From NCBI RefSeq assembly GCF_937616625.2, contig NC_065576.1, positions 25,032,628-25,096,627 on the forward strand: a stretch of DNA of 64,000 nucleotides. Direction: 5' to 3'. Under the pieces are notes generated by a model that made no database searches, was not told the DNA's origin, and was given only the letters and a program-made list of their open reading frames with translations. The position numbers and the translations under genes are program-made. Below, one piece after another: positions 23,991-37,600 of the stretch (positions are counted from its first letter, which is position 1; the number at the start of each line of letters is the position of its first letter). The DNA comes from Mercurialis annua. Taxonomy: Eukaryota > Streptophyta > Magnoliopsida > Malpighiales > Euphorbiaceae.

Positions 23991-26900
23991 TTATATAACG
24001 CAGAGTGTGTTTTAAAAGTGTTGCTACTTTAGTATGTCGCGTCTCAAGTCCCTTTGACGCATCGTTCCGATTACCTAAACATGGTTAGGTTATATTAAGC
24101 AAAGGGTGCGTTAAAAGTGACACTAGATTAGTATGTCACGTCACAAGTCTCTTTGATGCGTCATTTTGATTACCAAACAATGGTTAGGTTATTTTATGTA
24201 AAGTGTGCGTGATAAGCGACGCTATATAAGTTTGTTGCATCACAAGTCTCTTGAACGCGTCGTTCCGATTATCTAAGGACGGTTAGGTTATATTATGCTA
24301 AGTGTGCGTTAAAAGTGACTAGATTAATATGCCGCGTTACAAGTCTCTTTAACGCGTCGTTCTTATTACCTAACAATGGTTTGGTTATATTATGCAGTGT
24401 GCGTGAAAAGTGACGCTATATAAGTATGTCTCGTCACAAGTCTCTTTAACTCGTCGTTCCAATTACCTAAGCATGTTTAGGTTATATTAAGCAAAGTGTG
24501 CGTGAAAAGTGACGCTATATAAGTAAGTGGCGTAACAACTCTCTTTAACGCGTCGTTCCGATTACCTAAGCATGGTTAGGTTACATTACGCAAAGTGTGC
24601 GTTAAAAGTGAGGCTAGATTAGTATATCACGTCACAAGTGTCTTTAACGCGTTTGCCGATTACCTATGCATGGTTAGGTCATATTATGCAAAGTGTGCGT
24701 GAAAAGGGTTGCTATATAAGTATGTCGCTTCAGAAGTCTCTTGAACGCGTCTTTCCAATTACCTATGCATGGTTAGTTTATATTACGCAAATGTGCGTTA
24801 AAAGTAACGCTATATAAGTATGTTGCGTTTTATGTCACTTTAACGCGTCGTTCCAATTACCTAAGCATGGTTCAGTTATGTTGCGCAAAGTGTGCGTTAA
24901 AAGTGACGCTAGATTAGTATGTCGCGTCTAAAGTCTCTTTAACGCGTCGTTCCGATTACCTACGCATGGCTAGGTTATATTACACTAAGTGTGCATTAAA
25001 TGTGATGCTAGAAACAAGTCTCTTTAACGCGTCGTTCCGATTACCTAAGCATGGTTAGGTTATATTACGCAAAGTGTGCGGTAGATAAGTATGTCGCGTC
25101 ACAAGTCTCTTTAATGCGACGTTCCGATTAGATATAAGCATGGTTAGGCTATATTACGCAAAGTGGGCGTTAAAAGTGACGCTAGATTTTTATGTCGCGT
25201 CACAAGTCTCTTTAACGCTCCGTTCCAATTACATATGCATGGCTAGGTTATATTACGCAAAGTGTGCGTGAAAAGTGAATTTAGATTACTATGTCCCGTC
25301 ACAAGTCTATTCAATGAGTCGCTCCGATTACCTAAGCATGGTTAGGTTATATAATGCAAAGTGTGAGTTAAAAGTGACGGTAGATTAGTAGTATGTCGCG
25401 TCTGAAATGTCTTTAACGTGTCATTCCAATTTCCAAAGCGTGGTTAGGTTATATTATGCAATGTGTGCATGAAAAGTGATGCTAGATTAGTAGTATGTCG
25501 CGTCTCAAGTCTCTTTAACGCGTCGTTCCGATTACCTAAGCGTGGTTAGGTTATATGACCCAAAGTGTGCGTTTAAAGTGACGCTAGATTAGTATGTCGC
25601 GTCACAAGTCTTATTAATGCGTCATTCTGTCCTAACAATGGTTAGGTTATATTACGTAAACTGTGCGTGAAAAGTGCCCTATATAAGTATGTCGCATCAC
25701 AAGTCTTTTTAACACGTCTTTCCGATTACCTAAGCATGGTTAGGTTATATTAGGCAAAGTGTGCGTTATAAGTGACGCTATATTAGTATGTCGCGTCTCA
25801 AGTCTCTTTAACGCATCGTTCTAATTGCCTAAGCTTGTGTTTTAAAAGTGTCGCTAGATTAGTATGTCGCGTCTCAAGTCTCTTTGTCGCATCGTTAAGA
25901 TTACCTAAGCATGGTTAGGTTATATTACGCGAAGGGTGCATGAAAAGTGACGCAATAAAAGTATATCGCTTCACAAGTCTCTTTAACGCTTCGTTCCAAT
26001 TACCTATGCATGGTTAGGTTATATTACACAAAGTGTGCGTTAAAGTGACGCTTTATAAGTATGTTGCGTCTTAAGTCTCTTTAACGCGTCGTTGCGATTA
26101 CCTAAGTATAATTCGGTTATATTACGCAAAGTGGCGTCAAAAGTGACGCTAGATTAGTATGTCGCGTCTCAAGTCTCTTGAACGCGTTGTTCCGATTACC
26201 TAAGCATGGTTAGGTTATATTACGCTAAGTGTGCGTTAAATGTGACGCTAGATACAAGTCTCTTTAACGCGCCGTTCCGATTACCTAAGCATGGTTAGGT
26301 TATATTACGCAAAGTGTGCGTGAAAAGTGATGCTAGATAAGTATGTCGCGCACAAGTCTCTTTATTGCGTTGTTTTGAATACCAAAGCATGGTTAGGCTA
26401 TATTACGCAAAGTGTTCGTTAAAAGTGACGCTCGATTATTCTTTTGCATCACAAGTCTCTTTAACGCACCGTTCCGATTAGCTATGCATGGTTAGGTTAT
26501 ATTACGCAAAGTGTGCGTGAAAAGTGACTCTATATTACTATGTCCCATCACAAGTCTATTCAACGAGTTGTTCCGATTACCTAGGCATGGTTAGGTTATA
26601 TAATGCAAAGTGTACATTAAAAGTGACACTCGATTAGAATGTCGCGTCACAAGTCTTTTTAACTCATCGTTCTGACCTAACAATGGTTAGGTTATATTAC
26701 ATAAAGTGTGTGTGACAAGTGATGCTAGATAAGTATGTCACATCACCAGTCTTTTTAACACGTCGTTCCGATTACCTAAGTATGCGTTATAAGTGATGCT
26801 AGATTAGTATGTCGCGTCTCAAGTCTCTTTTACGCATCGTTCCGATTACTTAAGCATGGTTAGGTTATATAACGCAAAGTGTGTTTTAAAAGTGCCACTA

Positions 26901-28990
26901 GATTAGTAGGTCGCATCTCAAGTCTCTTTGTTGCATCATTCCGATTACCTAAGCATGGTTAGGTTATTTTACGCGAAGGGTGAGTTAAAAGTGACACTAC
27001 ATTAGTATATCGGATCACAAGTCTCTTTAACTCTTCGTTCTGGTATAACACAGTGGTTGGGTTATTTTATGTAAAGTGTGCGTGAAAAGTGACGCTATAT
27101 AAGTATGTTGCATCACAAGTCTCTTTAACGCTTCATTTTGATTATCTAAGCATGGTTAGGTTATATTACGCTAAGTGTGCGTTAAAATGACGCTAGATTA
27201 ATATGTTGCGATACAAGTCTCTTTAACGCGTCGTTCTGATTAGCTAACAATGTTTTGGCTATATTACGCAAAGTTTGCGTGAAAAGTGACGCTATATAAG
27301 TATGTCGCGTCACCAGTCTCTTTAACGCGTTGTTCCGATTACCTAAGTATGGTTAGGTTATATTACGCAAAGTGTGCGTGAAACGTGACGCTATATAAGT
27401 ATGTCGCGACACAAGTCTCTTTAACGCGTCGTTCCGATTACCAAAGCATGGTTAGGTTATATTACGCAAAGTGTGCGTTAAAAGTGAGGCTAGATTAGTA
27501 TGTCGCGTCACAAGTCTCATTAACGCGTCGGCCGATTACCTATGCATGGTTAGGTTATATTATGCAAAGTGAGCGTGAAAAGGGACGCTATATAAGTATG
27601 TCGCGTCACAAGTCTCTTTAAGACGTCGTTCCAATTACCTATGCATTGTTAGGTTATATTAAGCAAAGTGTGCGTTAAAATTGGCGCTATATAAGTATGT
27701 CGCGTCTTAAGTCTCTTTAACGGGTCGTTTCTATTGCCTAAGCATGATTCGGTTATATTACGCAAAGTGTGCGTTAAAAGTGATGCTAGATTAGTATGTC
27801 GCATCTCAAGTCTCTTTAACGGGTTGTTATGATTACCTATGGTTTGGTTATATTACGCTAAGTTTGCGTGAAAAGTGACGCTATATAATGTCGCGTCACA
27901 AGTATCTTTAACGCGTTGTTCCGATTACCTAAGCATGCTTAGGTTATATTGCGCAAAGTGTGCGTGAAAAGTGACGCTATATAAGTATGTCGCAACACAA
28001 GTCTCTTTAACCCGTCGTTCCGATTACCATAGCATGGTTAGGTTATATTACGCAAAGTGTGCGTTAAAAGTGAGGCTAGATTAGTATGTCGCGTCACAAG
28101 TCTCATTAAGGCGTCGGCTGATTACCTATGCATGGTTAGGTTATATTATGCAAAGTGAGCGTGAAAAGGGATGCTATATAAGTATGTCGCGTCTCTCTTT
28201 AAGGTGTCGTTCCAATTACCTATGCATTGTTAGGTAATATTACGCAAAGTGTGCGTTATAAGAGACGCTATATAAGTATGTCTCGTCTTAAGTCTCTTTA
28301 AAGCGTCGTCTCGATTACCTAAGCATGGTTCAGTTATATTACGCAAAGTGTGCGTTAAAAGTGATGCTAGATTAGTATATTGCGTCTCAAGTCTCTTTAA
28401 CGGGTTGTTCTGATTACCTAAGCATGGTTAGGTTATATTACGCTAAGTGTGCGCTAAAAGTGACGCTAGATTATTATGTCGTGTCACAAGTCTCTTTAAC
28501 GCGTCATTCCGATTACCTATGCATGGTTAGATTATATAACGCAAAGTGTGCGTTAAAAGTGACGCTAAATTAGTAGTATGTCGCGTCACAAGTCTTTTTA
28601 ATGCGTCGTTTTGATTACGTAAGCATGGTTAGGTTATATTACGCAAAGTGTGCATGAAAACTGATTCTAGATTAGTACGTCGCTTCTCAAGTCTCTTTAA
28701 CACGTCGTTCCGATTACCTAAGCATGGTTAGGTTATATTACCCAAAGTGTGCGTTAAAGAGTGACGCTAGATTAGTATGTCGTGTCACAAGTCTCATTAA
28801 CGCATCGTTCTGATTACCTAACAATGGTTATGTTATATTATTACGTAAAGTGTGCGTGAAAAATGACGCTATATAAGTAAGTCGCGTCACAAGTCTCTTT
28901 AACGCGTCGTTCCAATTACCGAAGCATGGTTAGGTTATATTACGCACAGTGCGCGTTAAAGTGCTACTAGATTAGTATGTTGCGTCTCAA
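23991..28990 (+). repeat. Forward class II satellite block
   Basis: Monomers with GTGCGTTAAAAG, CTATATAAGTATG and GTCACAAG dominate and I find no CATGCTTATG short unit until 29011. It parallels 37331-41880. Internally 26520-26590 is the single-copy counterpart of the duplicated monomer at 14929-15126. Truncated monomers occur (for example AAATGTGATGCTAGAAACAAG near 25000, lacking part of the GTATGTCGCG region). No gene is seen. Confidence 0.87.
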
Positions 28991-31900
28991 GTCTCTTTAA
29001 CGCGTCGTTTCGATTACCATGCTTATGTCGCGTCACAAGTCACTCTAACCCGTCGTTACGGTTACCTAAGCATGGTTAGATTATAGTACGCAAAGTTTGC
29101 GTGAAAGGAGATTAGTATGTAGCGTCTCAAATCTCTTTAACGCATCGTTCCGATTATCTAAGCATGGCTAGGTTATATTAGGCGAAGTGTGCGTGAAAAG
29201 TGACGCTATATAAGTATGTCGTGTCACAAGACTCTTTAACGCGTCGTTCTGATTAACTAAGCATGGCTAGGTTATATTACGCAAAGTGTGCATTAAAAAT
29301 GAGGCTAGATTAGTATGTCGCGTCACAAGTCTCTTTAACGCGTCGTTCTGATTACCTAAGCATGGCTAGGTTATATTACGCAAAGTGTGCATTAAAAGTG
29401 AGGCTAGATTAGTATGTCGCGTCACAAGTCTCTTTAAAGCGTCGTTCCGATTACTATGAATGGTTAGGTTATATTATGCAAAGTGTGCGTGAATAGGGAC
29501 GCTATATAGTTATGTCGTGTCACAAGTCTCGTTAACGCGTCGTTTCAATTACCTATGCATAGTTAGGTTATTCTACGCAAAGTGTGCGTCAAAAGTGACG
29601 CTATATATGTCGCATCTAAATTTTCTTTAACGCGTCGTTCCAATTACCTAAGCATGGTTAGGATGCTTGAAAAGTGATGCAATTTAAGTATGTCGCATCA
29701 CAAGACTCTGTAACGCATCGTTCCGATTACCTAAGCATGGTTAGGTTATATTACGCAAAGTGTGCGTTAAAAGTGACACTTGAATTGTATGTCGCGTCAC
29801 AAGTCTCTTTAACGCGTCGTTCCGATTACCTATGCATGGTTAGGTTATTTTATGCAAAGTGTGCGTGAATAGAGTCGCTATATAAGTATGTCGCATCTCA
29901 AGTCTTATTAAATCGTCGTTCTGATTACCATGATTATCTCGCGTCACAAGTCTCTTTAACGCGTCGTTTCGATTACCTCTAAGCATGGTAATATTACGCA
30001 CAGTGTCCTTGAAAAGTGACTTTAGATCAGTATGTCGCGTCTCAAGTCTCTCTAACGCTTCGTTCCGATTTCCTAAGCATGGTCAGGTTATATTACGCAA
30101 AATGTGCGTGAAAAGTGAAACTAGATTAGTATGGGCGTCTCAAGTCTCTCTAGCGCTTCGTTCCAATTTCCTTAGCATGGTTAGGGTATATTATGCAAAG
30201 TGTGCGTACAAAGTGACGCTAGATTAATACGGCGCGTCTAATGTCTTTTTAACGCATCGTTCCGATTACCTAAGCATGGTTAGGTTATATCACGCAGAGT
30301 GTGCAAGAAAAATGACAATAGATTAGTATGTCGCGTCTTAAGTGCATTTAATGCGTCGTTCCAATTACATAAGCATGGTTAGGTAATATTACGCAAAGTG
30401 TGCGTGAAAAATGATAATAGATTAGTATGTCGCATCTTAGGTCAATCTAACTCATCGTTCCGATTACCTAAGCATTGTTAGGTTATATTATGCAATGTAT
30501 ACGTGAAAAGTGACGCTAGATTATCACGTCTCAAGTCTCTTTAACGCGTCGTTTTGATTACCATGCTTATGTCACGTCACAAGTCTCTCTAACAGGACTT
30601 TCCGATTACCTAAGAATGGTTAGGTTATGTTACGCACAGTGTGCGTGAAAAGTAACGATAGATTAGTATGTCGCATCTCAAGTCTCTTTAACGCATCGTT
30701 CTGATTACCCAAGAATGGTTAGGTTATATTACGCAAGGTGTGCGTGAAATGTGATGCTAGATTAGAATGTCCCGTCTCAAGGCTCTTTTATGCGTCGTTC
30801 CGATTTCCTAAGCATGTTTATGTTATATTATGCAAATTGTGAGTGAAAAGTGAAACTAGATTAGTATGGGCGTCTCAAGTCTCTCTAACGCGTCATTCCG
30901 ATTTTCTGAAGTATGGTTACGTTTTATTACGCAAAGTGTGCGTACAAAGTGACGTTAGATTAATATGGCATGTCTTAAGTCTTTTTAACGCGTCTTTTCA
31001 ATTACCATGCTTATGTTGCGTCAGAAGTCTCTCTAACACATCGTTCTGAATACCTAAGCATGGTTAGATTATATTACACAAAGGGTGCGTGAAAAATGAC
31101 AATAGATTAGTATGTCGCGTCTCAAGTCCATTTAACGCGTCGTTCCAATTACTTAAGCATGGTAAGGTAATATTACGCAATGTGTGCGTGAAAAATGACA
31201 ATAGATTAGTATGTCACGTCTTAGGTCAATCTAACTCGTCGTTTCAATTACCTAAGCATGGTTAGGTTTTGTTATGCAATGTGTACGTGAAAATTGACAC
31301 TAGATTAGTATATTACGTCTCAAGTCTCTTTAACGCGTCGTTTTGATTACCATGCTTATGTCGCGTCACAAGTCTCTCTAACGGGTCATTCCGATTACCT
31401 ATGAATGGTTAGGTTATATTACGCAAAGCGTGCGTGAAAAGTAAAAATAGATTAGTATATCGCGTCTCAAGTCTCTTTAACGCGTCGTTCCGATTACCCG
31501 AGAATGGTTAGGTTATATTGCGCAAAGTGTGCGAGAAAAGTAATGCTAGACTAGTATGTCGCGTCTGCAGTCTCGTTAACACGTCGTTCCGATTACCTAA
31601 GCATGGTTACGTTATATTACGCAAGGTGTGCGTGAAAGGTGACGCTAGATTAGTATGTCGCGTCTCAAGGCTCTTTAATGCATCGTTCTGATACCTAATC
31701 ATGGTTGTTATATTATGCAAAGTTTGCGTGAATAGTGATGCTAGATTAGTATGTCGCGTCTCAAGTATCTTTAACACGTCGTTTTGATTACCATGCTTAT
31801 GTCGCGTCACAAGTCTCTCTAACGCGTCGTTCCGATTACTTTAAGCATGGTTAGATTATAGTACGCAAAGTGTGCGTGAAAAGTAACAATAGATTAGTAT

Positions 31901-32060
31901 GTCGCATCTGAAGTCTCTTTAACGCGTCGTTACGATTACCCAAGCATGGTTAGGTTATATTACACAAAGTGTGCGTGAAAAGTGACTAGATTAGTTTGTC
32001 GCATCTCAAGTCTATTGAACGCGTCGTTCCGATTACCTAAGCATGGTTAGGTTATATTAC

Positions 32061-33296
32061 GCAAAGGGTGCGTGAAAAGTGACGCGAGATTAGTATGTCG
32101 CGCCTCAAATCTCATTAACGCGTTGTTCCGATTACCTAAGCATGGTTTGGTTATTTACGAAAAGCGTGTGTCAAAAGTGACGCTGGATTATTATGTCGCG
32201 TCTCAAGTGTGTTTAACGTGTCGATCGGATTACCTAAGCATGGCTAGGTTATATTACACAAAGTGTGCGTGAAAATAACAATAGATTAGTATGTCGCATC
32301 TCAAGTCTATTTACGCGTTCGTTCAGATTACTTAAGCATGGTTAGGTTATGCGTGAAAAAAGACAATTGATAAGTATGTCGCGTCTTAAGTCTATCTAAC
32401 GCGTCGTTCTGATTCCCTAAGCCTTGTTAGGTTATTTTACGCAAGGTGTGCATGAAAAGTGACGCTAGATTAGTATGTCGTGTCTCAAGTCTCTTTAGCA
32501 CATCATTTCGATTTGCGTCGTCCCGTTTACCTAAGCAGGGTTAGGTTATATTACGCAAAGTGTGCGTGAAAAGTGACGCTAGAATAGTATGTCCAATCTC
32601 AAGTCTTTTTAACGCGTCGTTTCGATTATCTATGCATGGTTAGGTTATATTACGGAAAGTGTGTGTTAGTATGATTCGTCTCAAGTCTCTTTAAAGCGTC
32701 GTTTCGATTACCATGCTTATCTCGCGTCACAAGTCTCTTTAATGCGTTGTTCTGATTACCTAAACTTGGTAAGGTTATATTACGCAAAGTTTGCGTGAAA
32801 AGTGACGTTAAATCAGTATGTCGCATCTAATGTCTCTCTAACGCGTCGTTTCAATTTACTAAGCATGGTTATATTACGTAAAGTATGCGTGAAAAGCAAC
32901 ACCAGGGTAGTATGTCGCGTCTCAAGTCTCTCTAACGCGTCGTTCCAATTTCCTAAGTATTGTTTGGTTATATTACGCAAAGTGTGCGTAAAAAGTGACG
33001 CTAGATTAATATGACGCGTCTCAAGTATTTTTAACGCGTCGTTTCGATTACCATGCTTATGTCGCATCACAAGTCTCACTAACGCGTCGTTCCGATTACC
33101 AAAGTGTGCGTGAAAAATGACAATAGATTAGTATGTTGCGACTCAAGTCCATTTAAAGAGTCGTTCCAATTACTTAAGCATGGTTAGGTTATATTACGCA
33201 AAGTTTGCGTGAAAAATGACAATGGATTAGTATGTCGCGACTTAAGTCTATCTAACTCGTCGTTCCGATTACCTTAGCATGGTTAGGTTATATTAC
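32061..33296 (+). repeat. 1.2-1.4-kb tandem duplication, copy 1
   Basis: GCAAAGGGTGCGTGAAAAG at 32061 followed by the GCGAGATTAGTATG and CTCATTAACGCG variants, ACACAAAGTGTGCG, GAAAAAAGACAATTGATA, and TAGTATGATTCGTCTC. The whole series repeats at 33297. Confidence 0.82.
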
Positions 33297-34660
33297 GCAA
33301 AGGGTGCGTGAAAAGTGACGCAAGATTAGTATGTCGCGTCTCAAATCTCATTAACGCGTTGTTCCGATTACCTAAGCATGGTTAGGTTATTCATGCAAAG
33401 CGTGTGTCAAAAGTGACGCTAGATTATTATGACGCGTCTCAAATCTGTTTAACGTGTCGATCGGATTACCTAAGCATGGCTACGCTATATTACACAAAGT
33501 GTGCGTGAAAAGTGACGCTAGATTAGTATGTCGCGTCTCAAGTCTCTTTAACGCGTCGTTCCGACTACCTAATCATGGTTAGGTTATATTACGCAAAGTG
33601 TGCGTAAAAAGTGACGCTAGATTAGTATGGCGCATCTCAAGTCTATTTACGCGTCGTTCAGATTACTTAAGCATGGTTAGGTTGTGCGTGAAAAAAGACA
33701 ATTGATATGTATGTCGCGTCTTAAGTCTATCTAACGCGTCGTTCTGATTACCTAAGCCTTGTTAGGTTATTTTACGCAAGGTATGCGTGAAAAGTGACGC
33801 TAGATTAGTATGTCGTGTCTCAAGTCTCTTTAACGCATCATTTAGATTACTATGCTTAGGTCGTGTCACACGTCTCTCTAACGCGTCGTTTCGTTTATCT
33901 AAACAGGGTTAGGTTATATTACGCAAAGTGTGCGTGAAAAGTGACGCTAGAATAGTATGTCCAATCTCAAGTCTCTTTAGCGCGTCGTTTCGATTATCTA
34001 AGCATGGTTAGGTTATATTACGCAAAGTGTGTGTTAGCATGATTCGTCTCAAGTCTCTTTAAAGCGTCGTTTCGATTATAATGCTTATCTCGCGTCACAA
34101 GTCTCTTTAACGCGTTGTTCCGATTACCTATGCATGGTTAGTTATATTACGCAAAGTTTGCGTGAAAAGTGACATTAAATCAGCATGTCGCGTCTATTGT
34201 CTCTCTAACGCGTTGTTTCAATTTCCTAAGCATGGTTAGGTTATATTACGTAAAGTGTGCGTGAAAAGTGACACTAGAGTATAGTATGTCGCGTCTCAAG
34301 TCTCTCTAACGCGTCGTTCTGATTTTCTAAGCATGGTTAGGTTATATTACGCAAAGTGTGCGTAAAAAGTGACGCTAGATTAATATGGCGCGTCTCTAGT
34401 CTTTTTAACGCGTCGATTCGATTACCATGCTTATGTCGCATCACAAGTCTCTCTAACGCGTCGTTCCGATTACCAAAGTGTGCGTAAAAAATAAAAATAG
34501 ATTAGTATGTTGCGACTCAAGTCCATTTAAAGAGTCGTTCCAATTACTTAAGCATGGTTAGGTTATATTACGCAAAGTTTGCGTGAAAAATGACAATTGA
34601 TTAGTATGTCGCGACTTAAGTCTATCTAACTCGTCGTTCCGATTACCTTAACATGGTAAG
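33297..34660 (+). repeat. 1.2-1.4-kb tandem duplication, copy 2
   Basis: The second copy; the shift grows from 1236 bp at its start to about 1374 bp near 34375, because copy 2 has extra monomer sequence near 33520-33640 that is missing in copy 1. The end is approximate. Confidence 0.8.
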
Positions 34661-37600
34661 GTTATATTATGCAACGTGTACGTGAAAAGTGATGCTAGAT
34701 TAGTATGTCGCATCTCAAATCTCTTTAACGCGTTGTTCCGATTACCTAAGCATGGTTAGGTTATTTACACAAAGCGTGTGTCCAAAGTGACGCTAGATTA
34801 TTATGCCGGGTCTCAATTCTGTTTAACGCGTCGATTGGATTACCTAAGCATGGCTAGGTCATATTACGCAAATTCTGCGTGAAAAGTGACGCTAGATTAG
34901 TATGTCGTGTCTCAAGTCTCTTTAACGCATCGTTCCGATTATCCAAGAATGGTTAGGTTATATTACGCAAAGTGTGCGAGAGAAGTAATGCTAGATTAGT
35001 ATGTTGCATCTCAAGTCTATTTAACGCGTCGTTCCGATTACCCAAGCATGGTTAGGTTATATTACGCAAGGTGTGCGTGAAAGGTGACGCTAGATTAGAA
35101 TGTCCCGTCTTAAGGCTCTCTCATGCGTCGTTCCGATTACCTAAGTATGGTTGTTATATTATGCAAAGTTTACGTGAAAAGTGACGCTAGATTAGTATGT
35201 CGCGTCTCAACTGACTTTAATGCAACGTTTCTATTACCATGCTTATGTCGCGTCACAAGTCTCTCTAACGCGCCGTTCCGATTACCTTAAGCATGGTTAG
35301 GTTATAGTACGCAAAGTGTGCGTGACAAGTAACAATAGATTAGTATGTCACGTCTAAAGTCACTTTAGCGCATCGTTACGATTACCTAAGCATGGTTAGG
35401 TTATATTACGCAAAGTCTGCGTGAAAAGTGACTAGCTTAGTATGTCGCATCTCAAGTCTATTTAACGCGTCGTTCCGATTACCTAAGCATGGTTAGGTTA
35501 TATTACGCAAAGGGTGCGTGAAAAGAGACGCTAGATTAGTATGTCGCGTCTCAAATCTCTTAAACGCGTCGTTCCGATTACCTAAGCATGGTTAGGTTAT
35601 TTACACAAAGCGTGTGTCAAAAGTGACGCTAGATTATTATACCGTGTCTCAAGTCTGTTTAACGCGTCGATCGGATTACCTAAGCATGGCTGGGTTATAT
35701 TACGCAAATTGTGCGTGAAAAGTGACGCTAGATTAGTATGTCGCGTCGTAAGTCTCTTTAACGCGACGTACCGATTACCTATGCATGGTTAGGTTATATT
35801 ACGCAAAGTGTGCGTAAAAAGTGACGCTAGATTAGTATGGCGCGTCTCAAGTCTCATTACCATGCTTATGTCGCGTCACAAGTCTCTTTTACGCGTTGTT
35901 CCGATTACCTAAGCATGGTTAGGTTATATTACGCAAAATGTGCGTGAAAAGTAACAATAGATTAGTATGCCGCATCTGAAGTCTCTTTAACGCGTCGTTA
36001 CGATTACCCAAGCACGGTTAGGTTATATTACGCAAAGGGTGCGTGAAAAGTGACGCTAGATTAGTATGTCGCGTCCCAAATCTGCGTTGTTCCGATTACC
36101 TAAGCATGGGTAGGTTATTTACGCAAAGCAAAGCGTGTGTCAAAAGTGACACTAGATTATTATGTCTCGTCTCAAGTCTGTTTAACGTGTCGATCCGATT
36201 ACCTAAACATGGCTAGGTTATATTATACAAAGTGTGCGTGAAAAGTGACGCTAGATTGGTATGTCGCGTCTTCTCTTTAACGCGTCGTTCCGATTACCTA
36301 AGCATGGTTAGGTTATATTACGCAAAGTGTGCGTAAAAGTTGACGCTAGATTAGTATGGCGCGTCTCAAGTCTCTTTAACGCGTCGTTTCGATTACCATG
36401 CTTATGTCGCGTCACAAGTCTCTTTAACGCGTTGTTCCGATTACCTAAGCATGGTTAGGCTATATTACGCAAAGTGTGCATAAAAAATGACAATAGATTA
36501 GTATGTCGCATCTTAAGTCTATTTACGCGTCGTGCAGATTACTTAAGCATGGTTAGGTTGTGCGTGAAAAAAGACAATTGATATGTATGTCGCGTCTTAA
36601 GTCTATCTAACGCGTCGTTCTGATTACCTAAGCCTTGTTAGGTTATTATACGCAAGGTGTGCGTGAAAAGTGACGCTAGATTAGTATGTCGTGTATCAAG
36701 TCTCACACAACATTTCGATTACCATGCTTAGGTCGCGTCACACGATTCTCTAATGCGTCGTTTCGATTATCTAAGCATGGTTAGGTTATATTACGCAAAA
36801 TGTGCGTAAAAGGTGACGCTAGATTAGTATGATTCGTGTCAAGTCTCTTTAAAGTGTCGTTTCGATTACCATGCTTATCTCGCGTCACAAGTCTCTTGAA
36901 CGCGTTGTTCCGATTGCATGATCATGGCTAGGTTATATTACGCAAAATGTGCGTGAAAAGTGACGTTAGATCAGTATGTCGCGTCTCAAGTCTTTCTAAA
37001 ACGTCGTTTCAATTTCCTAAGCATGGTTAGGTTATATTACGCAAATTGTGCGTGAAAAGTGACGCTAGATTAGTATGTCGCATCTCAAGTATCTTCAACG
37101 TGTCGTTTCGATTACCTAAGCATGGTTAGGTTATATTACACAAAATGTGCGTAAAAAGTGACGCTAGATTAGTATGGCACGTCTCAAGTTTCTTTAACGC
37201 GTCGTTTCGATTACAATGCTTATGTCGCGTCACAAGTCTCTTTAACGCGTTGTTCCGATTACCAAAGCATGATTAGTATGTCGCGTCTCAAGTCTATTTA
37301 CGCGTCGTTCCGATTAGGTAAGCATGGTTAGGTTATATAATGCAGAGTGTGTTTTACAAGTGTTGCTAGTTTAGTATGTCGCATCTCAAGTCTCTTTGAC
37401 GCATCGTTCCGATTACCTAAGCATGGTTAGGATATATTTCGCAAAGGGTGCGTTTAAAGTGACACTAGATTAGTATGTCATGTAAAGTGTGCGTGAAGAG
37501 CGACGCTATATAAGTATGTCGCATCACAAGTCTCTTTAACGCGTCGTTCCGATTATCTAAGCACGGTTAGGTTATATTACGCTAAGTGTGTGCTAAAAGT

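Larger units (their letters stand above)
20611..31740 (+). repeat. About 11-kb higher-order block, copy 1 (paired with 34343-44410)
   Basis: An ordered series of shared variants runs through both blocks: 20611/34343, 21192/34976, 23581/36964, 25081/38361, 26062/39341, 29041/41917, 29681/42480, 30841/43603, 31281/44043, 31691/44354. The shift drifts from about 13.7 to 12.7 kb through many indels. One stretch (about 20960-21140 versus 34690-34920) does not correspond. It spans a class I, class II, class I succession. Confidence 0.83.
28991..37330 (+). repeat. Forward, mainly class I satellite block
   Basis: Short units return at 29011; about 29100-29900 is a class II patch; from 29920 class I with short units continues (for example 30550, 31345, 33050, 34420, 35870, 36390). 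It includes a 1.25-1.4-kb tandem duplication at 32061-34660 and the left part of the second 11-kb block from 34343. Several monomers are truncated (for example 32340-32360 and 36062-36090). No gene is seen. Confidence 0.88.

Noticed and set aside
32813..33079. Reverse-strand reading frames of 60-90 codons (peptides containing THTLRNIT and NDALKRLETRHT)
   Set aside because: Translations of the same monomer on the other strand; the consensus frame ends at TAA in CCTAACC. They overlap forward frames over the same repeat and have no gene-like composition.
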